Position numbers and translations under genes: made by a program
Notes under the pieces: model-generated
The model's input: the letters and a program-made list of their open reading frames with translations, nothing else
Told to the model about the DNA's origin: nothing
Databases searched by the model: none
Shown: piece after piece, positions 34,843 to 43,201 of the stretch
How the letters are laid out: each line of letters begins with the position of its first letter
How positions within the stretch are numbered: the stretch's first letter is position 1
Source of the DNA: Tolumonas sp008015085
GTDB taxonomy: Bacteria; Pseudomonadota; Gammaproteobacteria; Enterobacterales; Aeromonadaceae
Direction: 5' to 3'
NCBI GenBank assembly: GCA_029265125.1
Contig: JAJUJX010000003.1
Span: 1 to 64,000 of the forward strand
Length of the DNA: 64,000 nucleotides

Positions 34843-36360
34843 ATGATTGAAACAACAACAACGATCCTGCCCGACGGGCCAGACTGGACATTCGAGTTAC
34901 TGGATATCTATCAGAAGGAAATTGAACGGGTTGCCAGACATTACCGACTCAGCACCTACCCGAATCAGATAGAGATCATCACCGCTGAACAGATGATGGA
35001 TGCCTACTCCAGCGTTGGTATGCCGATTGGTTATCATCACTGGTCTTTCGGCAAAAAATTCATTTCCACCGAGCAGCACTATAAACGTGGACAGATGGGG
35101 CTGGCTTACGAAATTGTTATCAATTCCGACCCTTGCATCTCTTATCTGATGGAGGAAAACAGCATCACGATGCAGGCGCTGGTGATGGCTCACGCTTGCT
35201 ATGGGCATAATTCCTTCTTTAAAAATAACTATCTGTTTAAAACCTGGACTGATGCCAGCTCGATCATCGATTACCTGGTTTTTGCCCGCCACTACATTAC
35301 CGATTGTGAGGAAAAATACGGCATTGACGAGGTCGAGTCGCTGCTTGATGCCTGCCATGCGCTGATGAACTACGGTGTCGATCGCTATAAACGCCCACAA
35401 AAATTGTCACTGTCTGAAGAGCGCCGCCGCCAGAATCGTCGTGAAGAGTATCTGCAAAGTCAGGTCAATGAATTATGGCGTACACTGCCAAAACGCAGAC
35501 AACAGGAGGATGAAGAACTGCTGGGAAAACGTTATCCAGCCGATCCGGAAGAAAATATTCTCTATTTTCTGGAAAAGAACGCGCCTTTGCTGGAGTCATG
35601 GCAGCGCGAAATTATCCGTATCGTCCGCAAGATCAGTCAGTATTTTTACCCGCAGAAACAGACACAGGTGATGAATGAAGGCTGGGCAACCTTTTGGCAT
35701 TACACCATTCTGAATCATCTCTACTCTGAAGGAAAAGTGACTGATCGTTTCATGATGGAGTTTTTGCATAACCACACGAATGTCGTGGCACAACCGGCGT
35801 ATAACAGCCCCTACTATTCCGGCATTAATCCCTATGCATTAGGTTTTGCCATGTTTCAGGATCTGCGGCGAATTTGTGAAAATCCGACCGATGAAGATCG
35901 GCAGTGGTTCCCGGATTATGCCGGCAGTGACTGGCTGACAACGTTGCATTACGCGATGGAAAACTTCAAGGATGAAAGCTTTATCAGTCAGTTTTTAAGC
36001 CCGAAAGTGATGCGTGATTTCCACCTGTTTGCGATAGAAGATGATGACCAGAAAGAGTTGATTGAAGTATCAGCCATTCATAACGAAGAAGGGTATCGCC
36101 GACTGAGACAAAAACTGTCGTCACAATACAATCTGGGTGAACACGAACCTAACATTCAGGTCTATAACGTCGACCTGCGGGGTGACCGAACACTCACACT
36201 CCGTTATTACGCCAATAACCGTATTCCGCTGGCTGATTCAGCACAGGAAGTAATGAAACATCTGCATCATATCTGGAAATTTGATGTCGTTCTGGAACAG
36301 GAAAACCCTGACGGGCACATTTCTCAGGTTGCAGCTTGCCGGAAAAATACGACTAACTGA
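34843..36360 (+). CDS. ycgB: SpoVR family protein (YcgB)
   Basis: 505 residues (E. coli YcgB 510), 11 bp after yeaH with ACAGGAG before ATG. SpoVR takes part in spore cortex formation in Bacillus. In non-spore-formers it is a stress- and sigma-S-linked protein of unknown activity. A helical N-terminal domain contains HACYGHNSFFKNN (about 125-137) and MNEGWATFWHYTI (about 277-289). These His/Glu-rich motifs suggest a metal-binding, peptidase-like site; this is inference. It completes the prkA-yeaH-spoVR trio, which is contiguous here although E. coli places ycgB elsewhere. Confidence 0.94.
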   Translation: MIETTTTILPDGPDWTFELLDIYQKEIERVARHYRLSTYPNQIEIITAEQMMDAYSSVGMPIGYHHWSFGKKFISTEQHYKRGQMGLAYEIVINSDPCISYLMEENSITMQALVMAHACYGHNSFFKNNYLFKTWTDASSIIDYLVFARHYITDCEEKYGIDEVESLLDACHALMNYGVDRYKRPQKLSLSEERRRQNRREEYLQSQVNELWRTLPKRRQQEDEELLGKRYPADPEENILYFLEKNAPLLESWQREIIRIVRKISQYFYPQKQTQVMNEGWATFWHYTILNHLYSEGKVTDRFMMEFLHNHTNVVAQPAYNSPYYSGINPYALGFAMFQDLRRICENPTDEDRQWFPDYAGSDWLTTLHYAMENFKDESFISQFLSPKVMRDFHLFAIEDDDQKELIEVSAIHNEEGYRRLRQKLSSQYNLGEHEPNIQVYNVDLRGDRTLTLRYYANNRIPLADSAQEVMKHLHHIWKFDVVLEQENPDGHISQVAACRKNTTN

Positions 36361-36365
36361 TGTAG

Positions 36366-36409
36366 CAACCGTTCATGTCTATTACACCGGGTGTGAGCGG
36401 TTGTTTTAT
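36366..36409 (+). terminator. Probable terminator after spoVR
   Basis: The arms caaccgttca (36366-36375) and tgagcggttg (36394-36403) pair over 10 positions with one G-U. The loop is 18 nt and is followed by ttttat. It would separate the PrkA operon from the downstream lon paralogue. Confidence 0.65.
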
Positions 36410-36482
36410 AAAAAGTTATTAAGCACATCTCACACTCTGCGCCTAACCCATGATTAGCGTTACAGTTTTTGACTATGCTTAT

Positions 36483-36511
36483 CTTGAATAGCTCGTTTAC
36501 GACCCCATGTT
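36483..36511 (+). promoter_or_regulatory. Sigma-32 (heat-shock) promoter of the second lon
   Basis: CTTGAAT (36483-36489), a spacer of 13 bp, then CCCCATGTT (36503-36511). This fits the sigma-32 consensus CTTGAAA-N13/14-CCCCATNTA at nearly every position and lies about 33 bp before the start codon. It is the best promoter match in the window. Confidence 0.82.
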
Positions 36512-36543
36512 AATTTCATCATTTCCTGAGACAGGTGTGTGAT

Positions 36544-38934
36544 ATGAGCAATGACCAAGAACATATAACAACTGAAGATCATGCTAAAACCGGGCTGATT
36601 CTGGCTGGTCAGGAAAGACCGCCCCAACTACACATCATCCCCATCCAAGGGAGACCCTTCCTCCCCGCACAAATTCTTCCGGTACAAATTCAGGCCAATC
36701 CGTGGGGAAAAACGATCGAACGTGTCGCCAGAACCACACATAAAATGGTGGCTTTGTTCCGAATCCCCGACAATATCACTGATGCCATTGAGATTAAGGA
36801 CGTTGTGCCTAAAACCGGTTGTGCCGTGCGCATTCTGCAGGCCAGCAGCGGTGAAGGGGAAATTCAGTTTGTTGCTGAAGGGGTGCAGCGGGTTGAGATC
36901 ACCAGCTGGCTGACAGATAAGCCACCCTATCTGGTTGAAGTTAAATACAAGGAAAGTGATCCGGATGAATCAGACACTGAACTGAAAGCCTATGCCATGG
37001 CATTGATTGGTGCGCTGAAAGAGTTGTTACCAATTAACCCGCTCTACAGCGAAGAACTGAAGCAATATATGAACCGCTTCAGCCCGAATGATCCGGCTCC
37101 GCTTGCAGATCTGGCGGCTGCGATCACTTCAGCGAATGCTGATGAATTACAGGAAATTCTCGATACGAATAACCTGATCCCCCGAATGCAAAAATCGCTG
37201 GCGATTCTCAAAAAAGAGATTGAGGTCGCCAAACTGCAGACGCAGATCCGCGAAGAGGTCAATAAGACCATCAGTGAACGGCAACGCGAATTCTTCCTGA
37301 GGGAACAACTCAAAGTCATTCAAAAAGAACTGGGACTGGAGAAAGACGATAAGACTGCTGAGGCAGAAAGCTTTCAGGCCCGGATGAAAGACAAAAAAGT
37401 GCCGGAAGCCGTACAGGCTCGCTTTGATGAAGAGCTGAAAAAACTACAAATTCTGGAAGCTGGCTCTCCGGAATATGCGGTTACCCGTAATTATCTGGAC
37501 TGGATCAGTCAGGTGCCTTGGGGAATTGAAAAAGAGCATCGGATCGATCTGAAAAAAGCCCGCAAAATCCTGGATGCCGATCATGATGGCCTGTCGGATG
37601 TTAAAGATCGCATCATCGAGTTTCTGGCAGTCGGCGCCTATAAGAATGCGATTAGTGGCGCCATCATGCTACTGGTTGGCCCGCCGGGTGTCGGTAAAAC
37701 CTCGATTGGCCGCTCAATTGCCAACAGTCTGGGCCTTCCTTTCTTCCGCTTTAGTGTTGGTGGCATGCGTGATGAAGCCGAAATCAAAGGCCACCGCCGC
37801 ACTTATATTGGGGCTATGCCAGGGAAAATCGTACAGGCACTGAAAGAGTGTCAGACGATGAACCCGGTGATCATGCTCGATGAAATCGATAAGCTGGGGA
37901 TCAGCCATCAGGGCGATCCGGCTTCTGCACTGCTGGAAACGCTCGACCCGGAACAGAACATCAACTTCCTCGATCACTATCTTGACCTGAGGCTCGATCT
38001 GTCGAAATGTCTGTTTATCTGTACTGCTAATACGCTTGATTCAATTCCTGCACCACTACTGGATCGTATGGATACTATTCGTCTTTCAGGGTATCTGGCT
38101 GATGAAAAACTGGCGATTGCCCGTCACCACCTCTGGCCTCGTCAGCTTGAACGCGCAGGAGTACCGAAAGGTAAACTGAAAATTACCGATGGCGCTATCC
38201 GCAGTATTATCGACGGATATGCCCGTGAAGCGGGTGTGCGAAATCTGGAAAAGCAGTTAGCCAAAATCGTACGAAAATCAGTGGTCGAGATGCTGAGCGA
38301 GGGTGAAAAAGACATTAACATCAAAGCCAGTTCGCTGGAACATTATCTGGGTAGCCCACAGTTCCGCAAAGAGAAAAATTTAAGCGGTGTCGGTATTGTC
38401 ACCGGTCTGGCCTGGACATCGCTGGGCGGAGCCACTTTGCCTGTAGAGGCCAGTGTAATTCACCAGCAAGGCCGTAACCTCAGGCTAACCGGGCAACTTG
38501 GCGATGTCATGAAAGAGTCCGCTGAACTGGCTTACAGTTTTGTCAGCAGCCATCTGCATGAATTAAATGCGGCCACTGATTTTTATGATAAGGCATCAAT
38601 TCATCTGCATGTGCCGGAAGGTGCAACGCCGAAAGATGGACCAAGTGCCGGTATAACCATGGCCAGTGCCCTGCTCTCGCTGGCGCTGAATCGGGCTCCG
38701 GTTAAAGGCTATGCGATGACCGGTGAATTAACGCTTACCGGACATGTACTGGCCATTGGTGGCGTCAGAGAAAAAGTAATTGCGGCCAAACGACAAGGCA
38801 TTCATCAGATCATTGTGCCGGAAGCAAATCATGGTGATGTGGATGAGTTGCCTGAATATGTCAAAGAAGGCGTGAACTTCCATTTTGCCAGTCATTTCCG
38901 TGATGTCGCCAAGATACTCTTTCCACCGGTTTAA
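36544..38934 (+). CDS. Second Lon-type ATP-dependent protease
   Basis: 796 residues from ATG 36544; an AGG-type site precedes it, and an in-frame ATG three codons earlier is less well placed. Architecture is the LonA type: N-terminal substrate domain (about 30-235), coiled coil (about 240-330), AAA+ with LLVGPPGVGKTS and IMLDEIDK, and a protease domain. The catalytic Ser is at 701 (PKDGPSAGI) and the Lys at 744 (GGVREKVIAAKR), the same 43-residue spacing as housekeeping Lon. The N-terminal third differs strongly from the Lon at 11930-14278, suggesting a different substrate range. It sits directly after the PrkA operon on the same strand and has its own heat-shock promoter. Confidence 0.93.
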   Translation: MSNDQEHITTEDHAKTGLILAGQERPPQLHIIPIQGRPFLPAQILPVQIQANPWGKTIERVARTTHKMVALFRIPDNITDAIEIKDVVPKTGCAVRILQASSGEGEIQFVAEGVQRVEITSWLTDKPPYLVEVKYKESDPDESDTELKAYAMALIGALKELLPINPLYSEELKQYMNRFSPNDPAPLADLAAAITSANADELQEILDTNNLIPRMQKSLAILKKEIEVAKLQTQIREEVNKTISERQREFFLREQLKVIQKELGLEKDDKTAEAESFQARMKDKKVPEAVQARFDEELKKLQILEAGSPEYAVTRNYLDWISQVPWGIEKEHRIDLKKARKILDADHDGLSDVKDRIIEFLAVGAYKNAISGAIMLLVGPPGVGKTSIGRSIANSLGLPFFRFSVGGMRDEAEIKGHRRTYIGAMPGKIVQALKECQTMNPVIMLDEIDKLGISHQGDPASALLETLDPEQNINFLDHYLDLRLDLSKCLFICTANTLDSIPAPLLDRMDTIRLSGYLADEKLAIARHHLWPRQLERAGVPKGKLKITDGAIRSIIDGYAREAGVRNLEKQLAKIVRKSVVEMLSEGEKDINIKASSLEHYLGSPQFRKEKNLSGVGIVTGLAWTSLGGATLPVEASVIHQQGRNLRLTGQLGDVMKESAELAYSFVSSHLHELNAATDFYDKASIHLHVPEGATPKDGPSAGITMASALLSLALNRAPVKGYAMTGELTLTGHVLAIGGVREKVIAAKRQGIHQIIVPEANHGDVDELPEYVKEGVNFHFASHFRDVAKILFPPV

Positions 38935-38941
38935 TCCTTTG

Positions 38942-38970
38942 CAGCAGTGACTTCGGTCACTGCTGTCTTA
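38942..38970 (+). terminator. Intrinsic terminator of the second lon
   Basis: A 10-bp stem cagcagtgac/gtcactgctg (38942-38965) closed by a stable ttcg tetraloop is followed by a modest T-rich tail. The rest of the gap to 39193 is very T-rich on the plus strand (39058-39135), with no gene seen. Confidence 0.75.
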
Positions 38971-39193
38971 TTGCTTGCACTGCTAATAGTAGCGGCCAGA
39001 TACCAATGAAGCTTGTTTCGATTCAGCATCGACACACATCACAAAACGAAAACACCAACTTTCATTTATTTTATTTTTATCTATTTTTATTGCATATCTC
39101 TGAGTGGGTTTAATTTTTATAGCTTATTTTTTGAACTAATCACACTTGAGCACTGTCTAATATTTTGGTACTTACTGCAAAGGAGATTAAGCC

Positions 39194-39385
39194 ATGCAAA
39201 GAGTTGACTATACCCGGATGAGATCCCACGTATTCGAGACCCTAGAGGGCTATAACTCACCCTATCAGGAAGCCAAAAAAATGTGCGTACGCAATGGCTA
39301 TCCGTTTGGTGTTAGGGAAGAGCAGATGGTATCCAATGCCATCAGTGAGTTTCATGGCTGGCGGGAAAATGTTCCTGAAATTTAA
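39194..39385 (+). CDS. Small protein of unknown function (63 residues)
   Basis: A 63-residue frame starting MQRVDYTRMRSHVFETLEGY and ending in NVPEI. AAGGAG lies about eight bases before ATG, and a clean terminator lies 22 bases after the stop, so it looks like a complete single-gene unit. There is no signal peptide or membrane helix. It is charged, with a single cysteine (CVRNGYPFG). I do not recognise the family. Confidence 0.68.
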   Translation: MQRVDYTRMRSHVFETLEGYNSPYQEAKKMCVRNGYPFGVREEQMVSNAISEFHGWRENVPEI

Positions 39386-39406
39386 GAGCCGGAATATTAA
39401 CAATTC

Positions 39407-39437
39407 GCCCGCTGAGTCAGCGGGCTTTTTATTTTTA
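39407..39437 (+). terminator. Intrinsic terminator after the 63-residue gene
   Basis: An 8-bp stem gcccgctg/cagcgggc (39407-39425) with a 3-nt loop is followed by tttttattttt. Confidence 0.9.
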
Positions 39438-39534
39438 TGATCTAAAAACACATGTGGTGTGATTTGCAAAATCACAAGTAAACTCTGCAGCCCTTCTATA
39501 CTTTTCTGAGAACATATCAAAACCGGATGGATTA

Positions 39535-41649
39535 ATGGCTCTCAGAAAGCTCACTCCAGGTCACTGCCGTCAGTTAGGCGCAACGCCCGAAGGTCACGGA
39601 ACAAATTTCGCGATCTGGGGGCGACTGGCGAAGTCGATGGAGTTGTTGCTGTTCAGCTCAGAAAAAGATGAACACCCGGAAATTATTACCTTAGCAGAAG
39701 AAATTTATCGTTCCGGCTATTACTGGCATGTGCATGTCGGCGGTGTTTCTGCGGGGCAGCTCTACGCCTGGCGGGTAAAAGAGGTGCTGGTTGATTTACC
39801 CGGTAATCAGTTTGATCCGCAAAAAGTGCTGCTTGATCCATATGGCCGCCGCATTCTGCTGGGTGAAACCTATAATCGCCAGCGCTCAGCACAGCAAGGC
39901 TCCAATCTGCATTGTTGTGCTAAAAATATCGTTGTCGATATGCGCCATTACGACTGGGAGGATGATGCATTCCCCCGCCATCCTCTCTCCCGTTCTGTTA
40001 TTTATGAAATGCATGTCGGTGGGTTCACCAAAGATCCCTCCTCCGGCCTGCCCGATTACCTGCGTGGCACCTATGCCGGCGTGACCCACAAAATTCCTTA
40101 TCTGCAGGAGCTGGGCGTCACCGCTGTTGAGCTACTGCCGGTATTTCAGTTCGATCCACAGGATGCCCGTCCTGGGAAAAGTAATTACTGGGGCTACAGC
40201 CCCATGGGCTTTTTTGCAACACATGCTGAATATGCTGCAGATGGTTCGCATCTCGGCGTGATAAACGAATTCCGTGATATGGTCAAAGCACTGCATAAAG
40301 CCCATATCGAAGTAATTCTGGATGTGGTCTATAACCATACGGCGGAAGGCGGCGATGACGGACCGGTGATTTGCTTTCGCGGCGTCGATAATGATGCGTT
40401 TTATACGTTGGATGAAAACTTCCATAGCACCAATTACTCCGGCTGCGGTAATACGCTGGATGCCTCTCACCCAATGACCAAGAAAATGATCACCGACAGC
40501 CTGAGATTCTGGCGCGAAGATATGCATGTCGATGGTTTTCGCTTCGATCTGGCTGCGATTTTATCGCGAGATGGTTTTGGCCAGCCTATGAACGACCCGC
40601 CGACGATCCGTACTATCGACGGTGACTATTCGCTGGCCGATACCAAATTATTTGCCGAAGCATGGGATGCCGGCGGTCTGTATCTGGTTGGAAAAATGGC
40701 TGGCGATCGCTGGCGTGAATGGAATGGTCGATTCCGGGATGATGTGCGACGGTTTATCAAAGGCGACGATGGCATGGTATCTGCGTTTGCCACTCGACTG
40801 ATTGGTAGCCCCGATATCTATCAACCGCAATATTCCGATCCGTACAAAAGCCTCAATTTCATCACCTGTCATGATGGCTTTACGCTGTGGGATCTGCTCA
40901 GTTTTAACCAGAAGCACAACGAGCTGAACGGTGAAAACAATCAGGATGGTACCAACGACAACTACAGCTGGAATCATGGAACTGAAGGGCAAACCAGCGA
41001 TCCGGCCATCAATGCCCTGCGCCTGCAACAGGCTAAAAATCTGGTCTTGATCACCCTGATGTCGGTCGGCACCCCCATGATCCAAATGGGTGATGAAGTG
41101 CTGCGAACTCAGCAAGGTAACAACAATGTCTATTGTCAGGATAACGCCATCAGTTGGCTGAACTGGCACCCTAATCTGCAGGGCAAAGAAATGCTGCGTT
41201 TTGTCACTGAGCTGATGCGCTACCGCTCAGTATTGAAAGAAGAGCCCCGTTTTTTCTTCTCGCTCGCACAGTCGCTGGAATATGCCAATGTCAGCTGGCA
41301 CGGCGCGCAGCCCTTTCAACCAGACTGGAGTAGCAACTCGCATGCTATTGGCCTGACAACATATGACACAGGGCATGAAGTCGACATCTATGCGTTTTTC
41401 AATGCCTGGCGGCAACCGCTTTCGATTACCCTGCCACCTCCGCCTCACAGTCAAAACAGTCATTGGAAAAGAGTCTGTGATACCGGATTAGCGCCACCGC
41501 ACGACATCACACCGCTGGGTTGTGAATATACCGAATTGCCTGACCTGAATTACAACATACAACCACGTTCGGTCGTTGTACTGGTCTGTCATAAGAATAA
41601 AAAAGCGGCCCCCAAAGGCCGCAAAGAACACCCACAAATTAAAAGATGA
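39535..41649 (+). CDS. glgX: Glycogen debranching enzyme GlgX
   Basis: 704 residues (E. coli 657). This isoamylase-type GH13 enzyme hydrolyses alpha-1,6 branches left after phosphorylase. The N-terminal CBM48 domain spans about 10-110 (GTNFAIWGRLAKSMEL). In the catalytic barrel the nucleophile region is DGFRFDLAAIL (about 329-339), the acid/base glutamate is in LFAEAWDAGG (about 370-379), and the transition-state histidine-aspartate is in FITCHDGFTLWD (about 441-452). It works with glgP 8 kb upstream. Its last codons are lysine-rich and coincide with the terminator of the convergent efflux operon. Confidence 0.95.
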   Translation: MALRKLTPGHCRQLGATPEGHGTNFAIWGRLAKSMELLLFSSEKDEHPEIITLAEEIYRSGYYWHVHVGGVSAGQLYAWRVKEVLVDLPGNQFDPQKVLLDPYGRRILLGETYNRQRSAQQGSNLHCCAKNIVVDMRHYDWEDDAFPRHPLSRSVIYEMHVGGFTKDPSSGLPDYLRGTYAGVTHKIPYLQELGVTAVELLPVFQFDPQDARPGKSNYWGYSPMGFFATHAEYAADGSHLGVINEFRDMVKALHKAHIEVILDVVYNHTAEGGDDGPVICFRGVDNDAFYTLDENFHSTNYSGCGNTLDASHPMTKKMITDSLRFWREDMHVDGFRFDLAAILSRDGFGQPMNDPPTIRTIDGDYSLADTKLFAEAWDAGGLYLVGKMAGDRWREWNGRFRDDVRRFIKGDDGMVSAFATRLIGSPDIYQPQYSDPYKSLNFITCHDGFTLWDLLSFNQKHNELNGENNQDGTNDNYSWNHGTEGQTSDPAINALRLQQAKNLVLITLMSVGTPMIQMGDEVLRTQQGNNNVYCQDNAISWLNWHPNLQGKEMLRFVTELMRYRSVLKEEPRFFFSLAQSLEYANVSWHGAQPFQPDWSSNSHAIGLTTYDTGHEVDIYAFFNAWRQPLSITLPPPPHSQNSHWKRVCDTGLAPPHDITPLGCEYTELPDLNYNIQPRSVVVLVCHKNKKAAPKGRKEHPQIKR
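41595..41622 (-). terminator. Efflux-operon terminator lying inside the glgX 3' end
   Basis: The stem gcggcc/ggccgc (41605-41622) is followed on the minus strand by a T-run (plus-strand aataaaaaag). It begins about 35 bases after the emrB stop and lies wholly within the glgX coding region. Confidence 0.75.
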
Positions 41650-41656
41650 CGATGAT

Positions 41657-43192
41657 TTAATGTACCGCGGAAGTATCAACAACCCTCGGCTTGGGTGCTA
41701 ACCAGATAACAAAGGCAGCAACACTGAAAATAACTGCGATTGCCATAAAAATCTGATTGGTCGCTACCATGACACTTTGGCCTTGCAACAACCAATCCAT
41801 CGAACCACGAATTTGCCCCATCTGCATACCATTGTTGAGCATCGCCTGAGTTGCATGCGCTCCCCGGTCTGTTAAACCCGCTAGTTCTGAATGGACGTAG
41901 CGAGTTTGACTCTCCCATGTGGTATTGACCATAGAAGTCGCAAACGCACCCGACAATGTCCGGATGAAGTTCATCAGCCCCGCCGCAGAATCCATCTCGC
42001 GATCCAGCACACACCCCAGCGCAATCCCGGTCAGAGGTACGAAGAACAATGGCATCCCGATTCCCTGAAAGAACATTGGATAACTGATCTGGAAAAATGT
42101 CATGTTCATATCGCCAAAGCTGCGGAAAAACGTCCAGCCACCTAACCAGAGCACCCCGAGGAAAACCAATGGCCTTGGATCAATTTTCGTCGCCAAATTA
42201 GCAATAGCCGGTGCCAGAAAGACTGCCAGAACCCCCATCATTGCCGTTGAATACCCCGCAATTGTGGCGGTATAGCCCATGTAGATCTGCAACCAGAGCG
42301 GTGTCAGTACCGTGATACCAAAGAACGCACCGAACCCCAGCGACAACGTCAGCATGCTGGTCGTAAATCCGCGATGCCGGAACACTTTCAAATCCACCAC
42401 TGGATTGCGCTCTGTCAGTTCCCAAATCAGGAACGCCACAAAACCAATCGCCGCAATAATACCCAGAGTGACGATACGGGAAGATTCAAACCAGTCATGG
42501 TCTTTCCCTTCGTCCAGCATGATTTGCAACGCAGCAACCCACACCACTAATAAACCAAGCCCAACCATATCAATGCGAGATTTCGTGGTTTGTGTTTCAA
42601 AGCGCTGCAGCATCTTCCAGCACATAATGCCCGCAATAATCGCAAATGGTGTTTTGCAGATGAAAATGTACGGCCAGCTGTATTGATCACAGATGACCCC
42701 ACCCAGTATCGGCCCCATGATCGGTGCGACCAGTGTGGTCATACTCCAGATCCCAATCGCCGCATGGCTTTTATCCCGCGGGAAAATACGCATCATCAGC
42801 GTCTGCGACAACGGCATCAACGGGCCACCAGAGAACCCCAGAAACACCCGGAATAACACCAGCATATTCATACTGGTCGCCATACCACACAGGGTCGAGA
42901 AGATCCCGAACATGATAAGGCAGGTCACAAACACACGCAGTGCACCGAAGCGGGATGACAACCACCCCGTCAACGGGACGGAAATCGCCTCCGCCACTGC
43001 ATACGAGGTAATAACGTACGTACCCTGACTGGTTGATGTTCCCAGACTTCCGGCGATGTTGGAAACAGACACGTTCGCAATCGTCGTATCCAAAATCGCC
43101 AGAAAGTTCGCCATTGCCAGACAGATTGCGCCGATAGCCAGCGCTCCGCCTGAGAGTGGTTGAGGAAAATTATTCTGAGCAGTCTGACTCAT
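41657..43192 (-). CDS. emrB: EmrB-type multidrug efflux transporter (DHA2 family)
   Basis: 511 residues from the ATG at 43192, with AAGG seven bases upstream; a GTG two codons earlier is the alternative. This is a major-facilitator, drug:proton antiporter with about 14 membrane helices, matching E. coli EmrB (512). Typical signatures are LDTTIANVSVSNIAGSLG near residue 37 and GPLMPLSQTLMMRIFP in the loop after helix 4. It works with EmrA and the outer-membrane channel encoded upstream. The substrate is unknown. Confidence 0.93.
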   Translation of the reverse strand: MSQTAQNNFPQPLSGGALAIGAICLAMANFLAILDTTIANVSVSNIAGSLGTSTSQGTYVITSYAVAEAISVPLTGWLSSRFGALRVFVTCLIMFGIFSTLCGMATSMNMLVLFRVFLGFSGGPLMPLSQTLMMRIFPRDKSHAAIGIWSMTTLVAPIMGPILGGVICDQYSWPYIFICKTPFAIIAGIMCWKMLQRFETQTTKSRIDMVGLGLLVVWVAALQIMLDEGKDHDWFESSRIVTLGIIAAIGFVAFLIWELTERNPVVDLKVFRHRGFTTSMLTLSLGFGAFFGITVLTPLWLQIYMGYTATIAGYSTAMMGVLAVFLAPAIANLATKIDPRPLVFLGVLWLGGWTFFRSFGDMNMTFFQISYPMFFQGIGMPLFFVPLTGIALGCVLDREMDSAAGLMNFIRTLSGAFATSMVNTTWESQTRYVHSELAGLTDRGAHATQAMLNNGMQMGQIRGSMDWLLQGQSVMVATNQIFMAIAVIFSVAAFVIWLAPKPRVVDTSAVH

Positions 43193-43201
43193 GCTCACGC
43201 C

